Positions 1 through 11,180 of a DNA stretch of 64,000 nucleotides are shown one piece after another. The first letter of the stretch is position 1. Each line of letters begins with the position of its first letter. A program made the position numbers and the translations under genes. Below the pieces are notes generated by a model. It was not told the origin of the DNA. It made no database searches and saw nothing but the letters and a program-made list of their open reading frames with translations. This stretch comes from Siphonodentalium dalli (taxonomy: Eukaryota; Mollusca; Scaphopoda; Gadilida; Siphonodentaliidae): NCBI GenBank assembly GCA_032622095.1, contig CP136062.1:153692875-153756874 (forward strand), given 5' to 3'.

Positions 1-315
1 AATGAATATCATTACAAAAAGTGTGCGAATCTGTAGTGGATCACAGTCTATCTGCTACATATGGTAATCACTGTGCTTCTTATGTGTTAATCGTTGATAA
101 TCTTTCTTAGCTGCGTAGTATTCACTCAGTGATTCATTTGGGTGATTGGAACATTTTAAAGCTTTAGACAATGTCTTTACTTTCGATTTCTGTGCCTGAC
201 ATTCATCATCAAACAATTTCAATCGATGGCACAGAGGGTGCTTTTAGATATGTCCATTTTGAGGTAGCTCATTTACATACTAGTATGAATTAAGTAGACT
301 TAATTAAAGGAATAA
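1..315. other. Unassigned AT-rich sequence
   Basis: No gene, tRNA, or convincing repeat was recognised here. All reading frames are short. Confidence 0.4.
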
Positions 316-654
316 TCTTCATTTCAACAAGCCATATTTCCGACTAAATCCTGAAAAATTACCCATAATTCTGATGTGGTTAAGGAGTCGATTATTTATG
401 GCATTACTGTAGTTACACTGTATAAATACATTTGGGCCGAATCACAAACATATAAATCGCAAAGAGTTTTATAAAAGTTTGTGATCGACACAAATGCATG
501 AATTTATACTGTGTAATTATAGTAATGCCCTAAATAATCGACACAATGAGAGCTTTCGGATGAATTTCAATAAGCCATATTTCTGACTAAATCCTGAAAA
601 ACTACCCATAATTCTGCTGTGGTTAAGGAGTCGATTATTTAGGGCATTACTGTA
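316..654. mobile_element. Two damaged copies of the CAGTAATGCCC fold-back element
   Basis: The element family is a near-perfect inverted repeat of about 210 bp with ends CAGTAATGCCCTAA / TTAGGGCATTACTG, usually flanked by TA. Here 316-414 is only a right half. Bases 519-654 keep a left tip (agtaatgccc), a truncated left arm and a full right arm. Intact copies lie at 20343, 30845, 32212 and 58582. TA flanks suggest a Tc1/mariner-type miniature element; this is inferred from flanks only. Confidence 0.7.
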
Positions 655-1239
655 TAAGAGTACAGTAAGTCAGACTTACTCATATAATTCATCTGCGGAG
701 TGCGGATACATTGTTATCCATAGAGAGCGTCATGAAGTTTTCAATTTTGTCGCACAGAACTATATGATTCCATTATAGCTTGTTTAAATTGTTGCTCTGT
801 TTTGGTAGTCCAATGAATACTAGTTGGGTAAGTCATTGGTTGCATTCGGAGACTTGCAGTCGAATCGAATCTCGAATCGAAATAAGAGGTGATATTAGCG
901 AATCAAATCGATTATATACATGATGAGCCATCAATGATAATGGGGGTGGCGATACATGTATAAACATGAGTTGATGTACCACATGTACATATATCTGATT
1001 AATAAATATTATTCAATATTTTCCAATGATACCCTACATTGTTTTTCGGAAAAATTGGCATAATTCAATCCAATCATACTTATACAAAATGTCTACGGTA
1101 ACTTTTCCTGCAGGTTGGCAATTTGAACAGAATATTGAAAATTCTCATACTTTTGACTTACAGTAACTGTTAAAAGTATGATTTAGTTTTCATATTAATG
1201 ATAGTATGGTGCTGAAATATTTCAGTATCTAATGAGCAA
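655..1239. other. Unassigned sequence with a short hAT-like remnant
   Basis: A gaatcgaatctcgaatcga run near 860-880 resembles the subterminal GATTCGATTCGA repeats of the hAT-like elements at 25237 and 39986, but no ends or flanking repeats are visible. Nothing else was recognised. Confidence 0.3.
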
Positions 1240-1637
1240 GACTGCAAATATTGTGTCTGTCGTTTGCAGAATGAGGCCCCAGAGGGTGAATTTAATGACA
1301 CCATCCCGCACTGCAGGCTAGCATCACCAAATTCACTCTCTGGTAACCTCATTCTGCTGAGGCCTCAATTGCTATGGGAGACCTAGGATCAGATTGAAGT
1401 TCCTCAATTGAAGTTTGTGATGTTCACCCATTGGTCATCTCAAATTTTATCTTCTGAAATTAGGGGATATAGAAACTGAACAGAAGGGAAAAAGTAACTA
1501 AAAACGATGTTAGTTTGAGACTATAGATACTTCCCAGAAGATAAGGCCTAAGCTGTGTGGGGTAGTGTCACTAGATTCACCCCTGGGACCTCATTCTGCA
1601 AATGACAGACACACTATTTCAAGGCTTGTGCTGAAAT
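1240..1637. mobile_element. Miniature element, GAATGAGGTCCCCAGAGGG family, copy 1
   Basis: The family has outer tips like CAAGCCTG(C)AAATAGTGTG followed by CATTTGCAGAATGAGGTCCC. Two roughly 90-bp internal hairpins (AGAGGGTGAATTT...AAATTCACCCTCT) sit either side of a 200-bp centre. This copy runs from a gcaaatattgtgtctgtcg tip to gacacactatttcaaggctt. Its right hairpin is partly deleted and its left hairpin is diverged. No coding capacity. Confidence 0.75.
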
Positions 1638-1856
1638 ATTTCAGTATCTAAATGAGTTCTATAAATAAATCTTTAAATGAAACATTGTAGTACCTGAGCC
1701 ATCTTTGGATTGACACGAAAAAAAAACAAACAGAAATAAATTATCCCATATGAATCCAATTCAAAGACTTGAACACGTCTTGTCCATCAGTAAATCCATT
1801 AAAATGCGCAGTCATACTGGTACTATAGCTAGTAGTTGCTTTATATATTATTCATA

Positions 1857-2715
1857 TCTATACTAATATAAAAGGGGTCGCTTCAGTGGCTGTGTATAAT
1901 TGACATCAGACTTTGAGTCGCAAGGTGAGCTCGCCGCCACGGACCGGCGTTCGAATCCCACACAATCGATAAAAAAATCATCTTAAAAACACATACAGTA
2001 TACTAATTAAACTCAATTTTGTTTTTTGTTTGTCCAGGCGACCAAATGGCTGGACACTCAGCTGAATATTTGTACATAGGGGCAATTTGACCATTTATAG
2101 GTTCTTTGACCACAGATGTCTTAAAAGGGCACTAATTATACATTTTTATATATCTTGGCTGTACACAACCAAACAGCTGGTCCCTCAGAGATGAAAATTT
2201 GTACACAGAATGTCATGGGATAGGTGTCATTGAAATCAGGTGTCTTAAAAGGGGCAATAATGATTAATTTTACTAAATAATTATATACCCAAAATGTTTG
2301 GAATCTGGTCGTTGAAAATTGATTCACAGGGGTAAATTGGTACACATGAGTCACCTGACCAGGGGAATGCCATGGGATAGGCACCTTTGACCTCAGATGA
2401 CTTAAACGTGGGCTAATAGATTATATGAACATAGATTATCAATGTGTTTATTATCAGCTCAGAAGATATGTGGACAAATTGGCACATTGAGATAATTTGA
2501 CATGGGGAGTGTCATGGGATAGGTGCTTAAAGAGGCAATAATAATAATTATCAATAAAGAGCGTTTGTTAACAACTTATAAAGTATAGAGGTAACTTTAT
2601 CCGGAGAGTGTCATGCAATAGGTGATGTTTACTTTAGGTGAATAATAATTAATTTAAAAGGGGCACTCATGATTGATTCATTCTTTACCCAAGCAATGCC
2701 GGGAACCCCAGCTAG
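1857..2715 (+). mobile_element. Non-autonomous Helitron-like element
   Basis: The 5' end reads A|TCTATACTAATATAAAAG and the 3' end reads ...GCCGGGAACCCCAGCTAG|T. This is the 5'-TC...CTAG-3' arrangement between A and T expected of Helitrons, with a weak CCC...GGG hairpin just before the 3' end. There are no terminal inverted repeats and no Rep/helicase reading frame. Bases 2040-2660 hold about five diverged units of roughly 100-115 bp (motifs GTCATGGGATAGG and TCTTAAAAGGGGC). A tRNA-like B-box lies near the 5' end. Confidence 0.65.
1870..1965 (+). other. tRNA-like segment inside the Helitron-like element
   Basis: A GTTCGAATCCC box-B motif lies at about 1950-1960, preceded by a cagtggctgtgtataattg stretch that could be an A-box relic. 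A cloverleaf cannot be completed by eye. This is either a SINE/tRNA fragment captured by the Helitron or a chance match. Confidence 0.3.
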
Positions 2716-2774
2716 TATGTATATATATCTCAAAAGATTAAATTCATTCACCAAGAATAACTCACAAAATATCT

Positions 2775-3255
2775 TTAACCCTTTGAGTGCCAAGACCGCT
2801 TTTTGTTTCAACCCATATACCCTGTGCCAATGCATTCTCTTATATATGCGAGTCGACCATAGGTCGCTTCGCATATATAAGAGAATGCATTGGCCTAACA
2901 ATTTTTCATCATTTGTTATTATTTTTTACAATTTTTTTTACAATTTTAATAATTTTTTCTTATATTCTTTAACTCATTCAGTGCCAGACTTATTTTGTAG
3001 GTTTAGTGCTAGGGAATATTACGTTTTTCATGGGCATCAAAATTATTACTATGAATACTTGGTGATAGTTTTGAGTTATAACATTCCCCTAAGGTTTTCT
3101 CCAGTTTGTTTTTAAATTCACTATAGCAGGCTTAAGCATACCCAAAAAAATTCAACCCCAAAACAAATATAATTTTTTTTTTTTTTTTTTAGGGCCGATT
3201 TTACAAACTGTAAATTAGGGACGATGAGATCGGTCCCTGGCACTCAAAGGGTTAA
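2775..3255. mobile_element. TTAA-flanked miniature element B carrying one cassette hairpin
   Basis: The ends are TTAACCCTTTGAGTGCCA and TGGCACTCAAAGGGTTAA, giving TTAA flanks with CCC/GGG tips as in piggyBac-type elements. Inside, 2820-2894 starts with CCCTGTGCC and contains the same 69-bp near-palindrome (2826-2894) found twice in family A, here with one base change. It is followed by the same CCTAACAATTTTT spacer. The second hairpin is missing; about 2968-2985 is a piece of another B-type terminus. Confidence 0.75.
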
Positions 3256-3819
3256 ATATATATAAATATCTTTATTTCAGCCAATAGTGTCCATATTAGT
3301 TGTGTTTTGATAAATTACTGAGGTATATATAACATGCAATTATAGTGTAAACATGGCATATTGCTGCAAACATTTACTACAGTGGATTTATATATACAAT
3401 AAATCGGCCAATATATTATCAGTTCTGAAGTGTATAATATATCTGACCTCATTATTGCATATAAAACACAGTTATTCGACTTGCTCACCCTTTCACGAAA
3501 ACCATACACAAACTTTCATCTCAACATTGGCATAGACATTTTTTTTTAACCAAATAGTTGGTTACAATTGTATCTTTCTAAAAGTACGAAATTTCGACTT
3601 TCACTGAAGGTGAACTTAATGAAACCAAATCAAGTATTAATAAAGTGTCAGGTAATGTTACATCTATGATATATTTTCCAAGGCTACTTTATTATAGATT
3701 ATTATAATAATGATTTGCTAATCTTCTAGACATTCTGTCTTGATATAATAATTCCTGTTCATCTCCAAATATCCAATTGCACATACACCTTCAGTGACAG
3801 TTGAAATTTCTTACTTTTA

Positions 3820-4634
3820 GGCCCGTTTTATACGTCGCGCCAAACACGGGTCGCGCTATCTTCCTCTGGCTCGACATTGGCGCATCTCTGGCTCGTGTTA
3901 CGTTTGTTTGATTTATACATCGAGCCAGCTGGCACGTGCTGTAATCGTATATTTCGAAAATTTTTAGCATTTCTGATACAAAATGCCGTCTGCTATAATC
4001 ATTTCCGCGATATTGTCCTCTGACAATGCACTATAAACTGGCCCTGTATACAGTGCATGAATCTCATAACTTACGCTTAAATTTCGTTGGTTTCAAAATC
4101 GGAATCTTGTCATTCGTTTCCCTTGAACCTTTGAATATATATCTCTGCAATATATTTATTCCCAACTTTCGCAAAACGTCTTTTGTCAGTCGATACATGT
4201 ATGTCCCCGTAGTACCGTGCAATTGTCTTCAATGTATATTTACAATGGCCAAGAGTTAGCACGCCTGTGGCCCGACGCTGTTTTATAAGACGTGCCAGAC
4301 ACGGGTCGCGCTAGGATGACTCAAGAGATAATGTAATGACGCCAAAAACTTCAAATTGCACATGCTCTCCGCCAAAGGGGTTCTAAATGGGGAATGGTTT
4401 TCCCTGAATCATCTTAGCGCGACCCGTGTTTAGCACGTCGTATAAAACAGTGTCGAGCCCCAGACGTGTAGCACGTCGGTACCAGACGTGTAGCACGTTG
4501 GGTCGTGTCAGAGAAATTCTGACGCAGCAGTTGGTTTTATACATCGTGCTCCAGTCGCGCTATCTTGGACTTTGTCATTTTCACACTAATAAGGCTGGCG
4601 CGACCCGTGTCTGGCTCGACATATAAAACGGGCC
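3820..4634. mobile_element. Harbinger-like miniature element, 815 bp
   Basis: The ends are GGCCCGTTTTATACGTCG and the inverse CGACATATAAAACGGGCC. Both are flanked by TTA (3817-3819 and 4635-4637). The related sequence at about 5865-5880 (gtacttttagaaagata) matches the joined flanks and acts as an empty site. A TTA/TAA 3-bp duplication with GGCC tips is the PIF/Harbinger pattern. ACACGGGTCGCGC and similar motifs recur near both ends. No long reading frame. Confidence 0.75.
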
Positions 4635-4832
4635 TTAGAAAGATACAATTTTATCACATAATTTGCCCATAAAAGCAGTTTCATAATTATCGATAAGAGA
4701 CACGTTTAATATCAGCGCGTGCGATGACGTCACATCGTTTTTCAAATGACTTGCGATCGCTGCGTTTTTTATCGTTGTTTTCGATGGATATTTCGCATTG
4801 CTTCGCGTTTATTTGATCATGTGATAAAAAGT

Positions 4833-4973
4833 ATCTCACACTCGTCCTATTTTATACGTAATTTATCAACCTCGTCCACTAAATTCTATTTGAGCCTCGG
4901 TAAACCTCGGCTCAAATCGAATTTAGTGAACTCGGTTGATAAATTCCGTATAAAATAGAAACTCATGTGAGAT
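4833..4973. repeat. Hairpin, about 140 bp
   Basis: TCTCACACTCGTCCTATTTT on the left pairs imperfectly with AAAATAGAAACTCATGTGAGA on the right, and the inner TATAAAT...ACTAAATTC parts also pair. A central CGGTAAACCTCGGC forms the loop region. Probably the inner part of a fold-back element inserted in the 3548-4998 element. Confidence 0.5.
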
Positions 4974-4998
4974 CCTCTATGTAACCAACTGTTTGGTT

Positions 4999-6430
4999 AA
5001 AAAAAAATTGCACTTTTAGATATCAAGTTAGGAAATTAAAAACAAAACCCAGATATTTTCATATTTTTCACATAGAAATAACTAAATTCTTGATGAGGTT
5101 CATTTACCCTTCCATGACTGGAGCTTCCTGAAATTATGCGAAAACTCTATAACTCTGTATTCTCTTATATATATAATCCGCCATTGGTTTTACTGCTATT
5201 ACCCTTTCATGACAGGAGCTGTGCTGTTGTCACATTAAAGATCCTGTGCCAAATATCCAATAGCACCTACACCTTAAGTGACAGTCAAAATTTTGTACTT
5301 TTAGATTTCAAGGTTGGAAATTGGAAAACAAATATGGAAATTTTCATATTTTTCACATAGAAATAACTTAATTCTTCATGAGATTCAATTAAAAACAAAA
5401 CTTGAATAGAAACAACAAAATACCTTGAGCCATCTTTGGATTGAGCAGAAAGCTAATTAACAGAAGAAAGTTATCCTACTGGGTTATCAGTAAATCCATC
5501 AAAATGCGTCGTCCATCATATTGTAAGTTTCTTTATGTGTATACATATGGTATGCATATATATCTCAAAACATTGAATTCGATCACCAAGAATACCTCAC
5601 AAAACGTCTATACTTAATGAAACCAAATCATGTATTAACAAGTGAAAGCTAGCACCTATGATAAGATTTACCAAGCCTACTTAATTATAGATTAATTCGA
5701 GATATAGGAGATTAGCAAATCATTATTGTATTACATGTAATCTATAATAAAGTAGCCTTGGAAAATCTATCATAGGTGCAGAACAGGAATTATTATAACA
5801 ATAGATATTGTTCATCTCCAAATAGCCACTTGCCTACACCTTCAGTGAAAGTCGATATTTTGTACTTTTAGAAAGATAAAATTGTAACAAACTGTTTGGT
5901 TAGAATTTAAAAAAATTGTATTTTTAGATTTCAAGGGTGGAAATTTGAGGAAAAAATATGGAAATTTTCACATAGAAAAATCTAATTTCTTGATTGGCTA
6001 AACAATTTGTATTTTAGATTTGGAAAAAAAATGGAAATTTTCATATTGTTCATTAAAAAAATAAAACTTGAAAGGAAACAACAAAATACCTGAGCCATCT
6101 TTGGATTGAGCAGAAAAAGAAATAATCCTATATCAGTAAATCCATCAAAATCCACAGTACATCATATTGTTAGTTGCCAATATGTATAATTACGTATTAG
6201 ACATATATGTATGTACATATCACAAAACATCGAATTCGATCACCAAGAATAACTCACCAAATGTCTTATAGTTAATGAAACAAAATCATGTATTAATCAG
6301 TTAACACCTATGATAGATTTACCAAGGCTACTTTATCATTGATTACTACAATACGGTAATGACTTGCTAATCTGCTAGACATTCTGTCTTGATATAATAG
6401 TTCCTATTCAGTTTATATAAAAGATTTTAT
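4999..6430. repeat. Diverged, rearranged copies of the 3548-4998 element
   Basis: Motifs from the neighbouring element recur: CACCTTCAGTGAAAGTCGA, CTTTTAGAAAGATA, TGAGCCATCTTTGGATTGA, and AATCTATAATAAAGTAGCC. A hairpin at about 5652-5780 pairs agcacctatgataag... with ...ctatcataggtgc. No boundaries could be set and no gene was found. Confidence 0.45.
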
Positions 6431-7221
6431 TGGTCTATTCGTCTCACATGACAATGTTTCACTTTAATCTTTTCAGATTAAGAGTTGTTATGGGACACCT
6501 CAACTATGTGATTTCAATCACGAGTTGAAAAGAATTGAAAGTGGAGTCACAAATAGTAAAAGTCATTGAGGTGAAAAGTCAATAGCTTATTAAGCAGTAG
6601 AATTCCCTGTCGGTCTTTGATAATTTGACACCTGAATGAAATACAATGTAGTTTGGCAATCAAGAAGTCTTCCGAATGGATGTGTCTCGATACGTCTAGG
6701 GTGTAGATGTTGAATTGTAGAATTGGCCATGTCGGGAACATTGATTAACAGAAACTGTCCGTAACTTTTGATAACTTTATATGTATATAAGTCTATCTTG
6801 ATAAACACAGCAAGCATCGGTATAATAGGTTAAACAGGTCTTGTCGGATCGGCTGCCGAAGAGAGAGTGGTTCTCTGGTATCCCTCGAGCTAGTAGTTAT
6901 TACACTGCATGGTATATATCATGCATCCGAATAAGGTCTGATATATCATTATACACATGCCTGTGGCGTGTATCATACCATCGGTACTGTGGAATGATCG
7001 TTGTCTGATCCTTCCAACATATAAGATGGTAGTATACAAGTCACATCCAATTTAGAATATGATCTTAATAATTATGCATATCTCGGTGTGCTTCGATGTA
7101 CTGTGTCTATCTATACAATACAGGTAATGTCACACAACAAACCCATCTATTGATGTACTATCGGACAGATGATTGGAATAACAGATATTTAGAACAGATA
7201 TTTAGAGCCAAATATTAACAA
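6431..7221. other. Unassigned, apparently low-copy sequence
   Basis: No repeat family seen elsewhere in the window covers this stretch. A minus-strand open frame of 75 codons (6590-6817) ends at the unremarkable run ATTTCATTCAGGTGTCA. Without similarity evidence I do not call it a gene. Confidence 0.3.
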
Positions 7222-7617
7222 GCCTGCAAAAAGTGTGTCTGTTATTTGAAGAATGGGGTCCCCTGTGGGTGAATTTATCGATGCTATCCCACACAGCCGG
7301 ACTCAACTGCTATGGAAGACTAAGGATCAGATCAGATTGAAGTTCCCCAGTTGAAGTTGGTGATGTTCGCCTCGATTCTGCATTTTATCTTCTGCAAATT
7401 GGGATATAGAAACTTCCCGGAATGGAAATAGTAACTAAAAACAATGTTGATTTGAGAATATAGATACTTCCCAGAAGATATGATGCCTGAGTAGAATGAG
7501 GTCCCCAGAGGGTGAATTTGGTGATGCTAGCCCCCTGTGCGTGATAGCGCCTCTAAATTCACCCTCTGGGGACCTCATTTTGCAAATGAAATACATACTA
7601 ATACTAATTGCAGGCTT
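7222..7617. mobile_element. GAATGAGGTCCCC family, copy 2
   Basis: Left tip AAGCCTGCAAAAAGTGTGTC and right tip ...ACTAATTGCAGGCTTG. The left hairpin is truncated. The right hairpin (7497-7580) is well kept, with AGAGGGTGAATTTGGTGATG mirrored by the AAATTCACCCTCTGGGGACC arm. Confidence 0.75.
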
Positions 7618-7819
7618 GAATATTAGTGGACTATTAGAATGGATTAAGAGCTGTAAAGCATATTACCAAATGTCTCACAATCTATATCTATATTTGCGAA
7701 TGTCTGTCTGTCTGTCTGTCTGTGTTCTATAGAAATTCACAGGGGACCATCTAGATGGCACCAAAAGGGTCTAATAGGGGTAACTTTTTACGAGAAAGAT
7801 AATGGTGCGGGTTAGGATT

Positions 7820-9800
7820 TTCTAAGTGACGCCGATTCCCAGATTGCCACGAAACTTATATATAATCATCCCCATGATATAAGGAATCTGATGGTGTGGT
7901 TTAAATATGTCAAAAGTGGCACCGTTCGAGTCAGGGATACATGGAAAGGGGAGGGGCGCCAAAATTGATAAACTAAGTATAGCACCAAACGGGTCTACTA
8001 GGGGTAATGTTTTGCGAGAAAGATAATGGTGTGGGTTAGAATTTTCTAAAGTGACGCTGTTGTCAGGGGCAGAAAAGGGGAGGGGCAGAACAAATGTTTG
8101 TCGCCGATTGCCACGAAACTTATATATAATCATTCCCATGATATGAGGAATCTAATGATGTGTTTAAATATGTCAAAAGTGGCCCCATTCACGTCAGGGA
8201 TGCACAGAATGGGAGAGGTGCACAAAATTGATTTTAGAGCCGATTTCCACCAAATTTATATATATTCTGCTCCATACAAGGAATCTAATTGTGCGATTTA
8301 AAGACTCCAAATTGCTGTGTTTGGATGAAAGATTGTGGGAGGAGCAATCAATTTGATAAGAATAGGTTTAGTCGCCGATTGTCACCACACTTATACAATA
8401 TCATCCCCGTGGTATGAGGAGTCTAATGGTGTGGCTTAAATCTGTCAAAAGTTTCATCATTCGAGTCAGGGGTGAACTGAAAGGCAGAGGGGCACCAAAA
8501 TAGATACGCAATAATTTTAGCACCAATTTCCACCAAAGTGATACGCATTCTTATCAATAATACAAAGAGTCTGATCGTGTGATTTAAAGACGCCATGTTG
8601 GTGCTGTTTGGGTGAGAGATGGGGGTGGGTGGGCACTAAATTTGATCAAAATTGGTTTAGTCGCCGATTAGTACCAAAATTATCAATAATCATCTTCATG
8701 ATATCAGGAGTCTAATTGTGTGGTTTAAGGATGCCACAAGCTGTCACAAGTGGTGCCATTCGAGTCAGGATGCATAGAGTGTGAGAGGAACAATAAGATG
8801 AACAATATGTTTAGCGCCGATTTCCACCAGATTGATACATATTCTTCTCCGTGATATATATAGAGGATATGAAATGAGTGTTTCTCTCATATGATATTTA
8901 TGAAACGAGTCTAAGAATTTTCAGTTTTCTCGAGCCTCCGGCGAGAGAAAACTGAAAATATGTGACAAGTTTCATAAATATCATATGAGAGAAACACGAA
9001 TTACATATTCTATTTATCATATGACACCTATATATTGATTATGATGTCCAAAATGCACACAAATCACTAAATAGCTATATGACATCGGCAGCAAAAGGTT
9101 AATGTGACGTCACTTCATTGCACCGGAAGCCCAATTACACCTGGTGAACTAGCAGAAATAATATGCACGCGAAGATATAGTGCGCTATTCTGTTCTCAGT
9201 TTGTGACATTATATCGTATGTTTATTAGATAAATACGAATTACATATTCTATTTATCGAATAACAATGTCCAAAACTATATATTTTAAGATTATAATTGC
9301 GAGAATTTCGGCATCGCGTTGATTGACGCGCACGAATTTGACCTGCATTTAGTTAGAGATACTGCTCGGCACCGGCTGCCATTCAGCCAATCAAAACACA
9401 CTTTTTGTCAACAAACCAATCAAATTATCGGAAGGTGATATGAACTAGTAGTTCATATGAAATTGATTTATGACATACTTTCCAACGTAAATAATGATTG
9501 AGCCATATGATAAATATATATACGAGAAATCTAATCGTGTGGTTTAGATACGCCAGATTGGTGCCGTTTGGATGAGAGATATGGAGCCATAAATTTGATA
9601 TGAATTTGTATACTCGCCAATTTTCACCAATTTTATATATATTTTTATTATATTTCCATAAGTGTGTGGTTTAATGATGACAAAAGGGGCGCCGCCTCCG
9701 TCTGAAATAGGGACGCGTGAAGGCCACCAAAACTGATAAAAAAATATGTTTAGTGCCAATAACCATCAAATTCATGCATGTTCTTCTCAAATGATACGAT
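7820..9800 (+). repeat. Alternating two-type tandem array, units about 145-150 bp
   Basis: Type A units contain CGCCGATTGCCACGAAACTT, ATCATCCCCATGATAT and TGTCAAAAGTGG. Type B units contain GCCGATTTCCACCAAATT, TTCTGCTCC and GCCATGTTGGTGCTGTTTG. They alternate A-B at 7830, 8098, 8235, 8365, 8515, 8660 and 8810, so the higher-order period is about 290 bp. The array is broken by the insertion at about 8872-9510 and resumes to about 9800. Confidence 0.65.
8872..9510. mobile_element. Fold-back insertion within the tandem array
   Basis: The array reads gatatatata on both sides of this segment (about 8862 and 9506-9516), so it is an insertion. Its left part is a strong hairpin, about 8890-9000: GTGTTTCTCTCATATGATAT pairs with ATATCATATGAGAGAAACAC, with an inner CAGTTTTCTCGAG / GAGAGAAAACTG stem. 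Two GAATTACATATTCTATTTAT repeats occur at 8998 and 9238. Confidence 0.55.
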
Positions 9801-10570
9801 GAGTCAAATCATGATTGTTAAAAACGTATAATGAGCTAGCAAAACAGATACATAGAAGAAAGCATTAAACGTATATTTCTCATTTTATTTAAGAGATACA
9901 CATACTCTTGCAAACTGAGAGACCTCGAACCGTCAGAGGATTGCATATTAGAATGGATCATGTATATATTATAACACAATTGAGTCTGTTCCATTCAATA
10001 TAGTTTCCACACAAAACAAAATACAATAAACCACTCAAAATCGCGCTCTGCTGTGTCGGGCACATGTAGATGCATGCATAGCAACATTTGTTTTAAACTG
10101 AGAATATTTCGCCAATAGATAGCGCCATAAACAGAGGAGCACCTGGACATTTCTTTGAAACATCTGTATCATATATCATAGCCAGGTGTCCTCAAAATCT
10201 TAGTCTAACAACTAGATTGATTGATACATCTCTATATATATAAAGCCCAATTGTCGTCTTTAAATTTTGCGAACTAATGTGTTTATGATGTTCATGTTTC
10301 ATGTCATAACCTCTGACGTATACACAGAAAATAAATAAATGCTTCTTTATTGGTGCAACTGATTAATCGCGATAAACAAAATGACAATTGACAAGGTGAG
10401 CCACTATTCCATGTGTAAGAATCACGTTTTATGATGCTATTTGAATATACAATTTATGAGAATACATGTAACACTTTGAGCAAGAGTAATCTCTATTCCC
10501 ACCAAATATCCACAACATGCAGAGGATTTCGCATCACTTTAACCTGGGCAACACCGGGTAACCCTGCTAG

Positions 10571-10865
10571 TGTTTATTATAATCTGAGTAAAAATCTTGT
10601 GAAATTCATGGGCATTTCTGCTATTTGTCAATTGTTTTGGTGGTGATGCATGTTATTATTATTTTTGTTTGTCTTGAATCATTTTTTAAACCCAAATGTT
10701 CATAAAGCAAGCTATTTTACTGTTGTGGCCTAATAGACAACAAAACATATTTTATCCAAAACATTTGCTATTTTTCCTTAAATACACGCAAAACGCAGTT
10801 TCCGATCTTTTATTACACGCTTGTTCCTAGAAGTACAGTGTTATTGCTGTTCCATATTTACAAAT
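10571..10865. other. Unassigned sequence
   Basis: Nothing recognised. Confidence 0.3.
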
Positions 10866-10867
10866 CC

Positions 10868-10955
10868 GTATGGAACGTACGTTCCATACGCATATGGAAC
10901 ATACGTTCCATGCGTATGGAACGTACATTCCATATGCGTATGGAACGTACGCATC
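10868..10955. repeat. Self-complementary 24-bp tandem array
   Basis: About 3.5 units of a 24-bp repeat built from the palindrome GGAACGTACGTTCC separated by ATACGCAT or ATATGCGT. Each unit is palindromic, so the array reads almost the same on both strands and could fold in many registers. Confidence 0.75.
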
Positions 10956-11109
10956 TCGTTGACAGAAATGACGTACATGACGTTTGTCTCAATCATGAAA
11001 CCGGAACTATAAAATAAAAGCATCATCACACATGACAAAACACGTCCTCTATGTGCCTAAATAAAACTTCTAAGCCTGTATTTTTAATGCACGGATTCTA
11101 GGACGCGAA

Positions 11110-11180
11110 GCGTGTGATAAACACAGAACGACACGATGTGTAAATGGGTTTGTCGATACACATCGTGTCATTCTGTGTAT
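11110..11180. repeat. Hairpin with GACACGATGTGT arms
   Basis: ACACAGAACGACACGATGTG pairs with CACATCGTGTCATTCTGTGT, with one mismatch and a loop of about 17 bases. No flanking element ends were recognised. Confidence 0.55.

Larger units (their letters stand above)
3548..4998. mobile_element. Long terminal-inverted-repeat element with nested insertions
   Basis: The ends AACCAAATAGTTGGTTAC (3548) and GTAACCAACTGTTTGGTT (4998) are inverted copies, and the match continues inward (TATCTTTCTAAAAGTA; CACCTTCAGTGACAG). The right arm is interrupted twice: by the Harbinger-like element at 3820-4634, and at about 4655-4980 by a segment with its own hairpin. Related arm sequence recurs at about 5260-5320 and 5830-5930. 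No transposase frame was found. Confidence 0.6.
7681..10570 (+). mobile_element. Helitron-like element with a large internal tandem array
   Basis: The 5' end A|TCTATATCTATATTTGCGAA is followed by a (TCTG)n run. The 3' end is CCTGGGCAACACCGGGTAACCCTGCTAG|T, i.e. a GC hairpin followed by CTAG as in Helitrons. The inside is mostly the array at 7820-9800. A second possible 5' end (A|TCTCTATATATATAAAG at 10229) could mean that a separate 342-bp Helitron supplies the 3' end; I cannot decide. No Rep/helicase frame. Confidence 0.5.
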
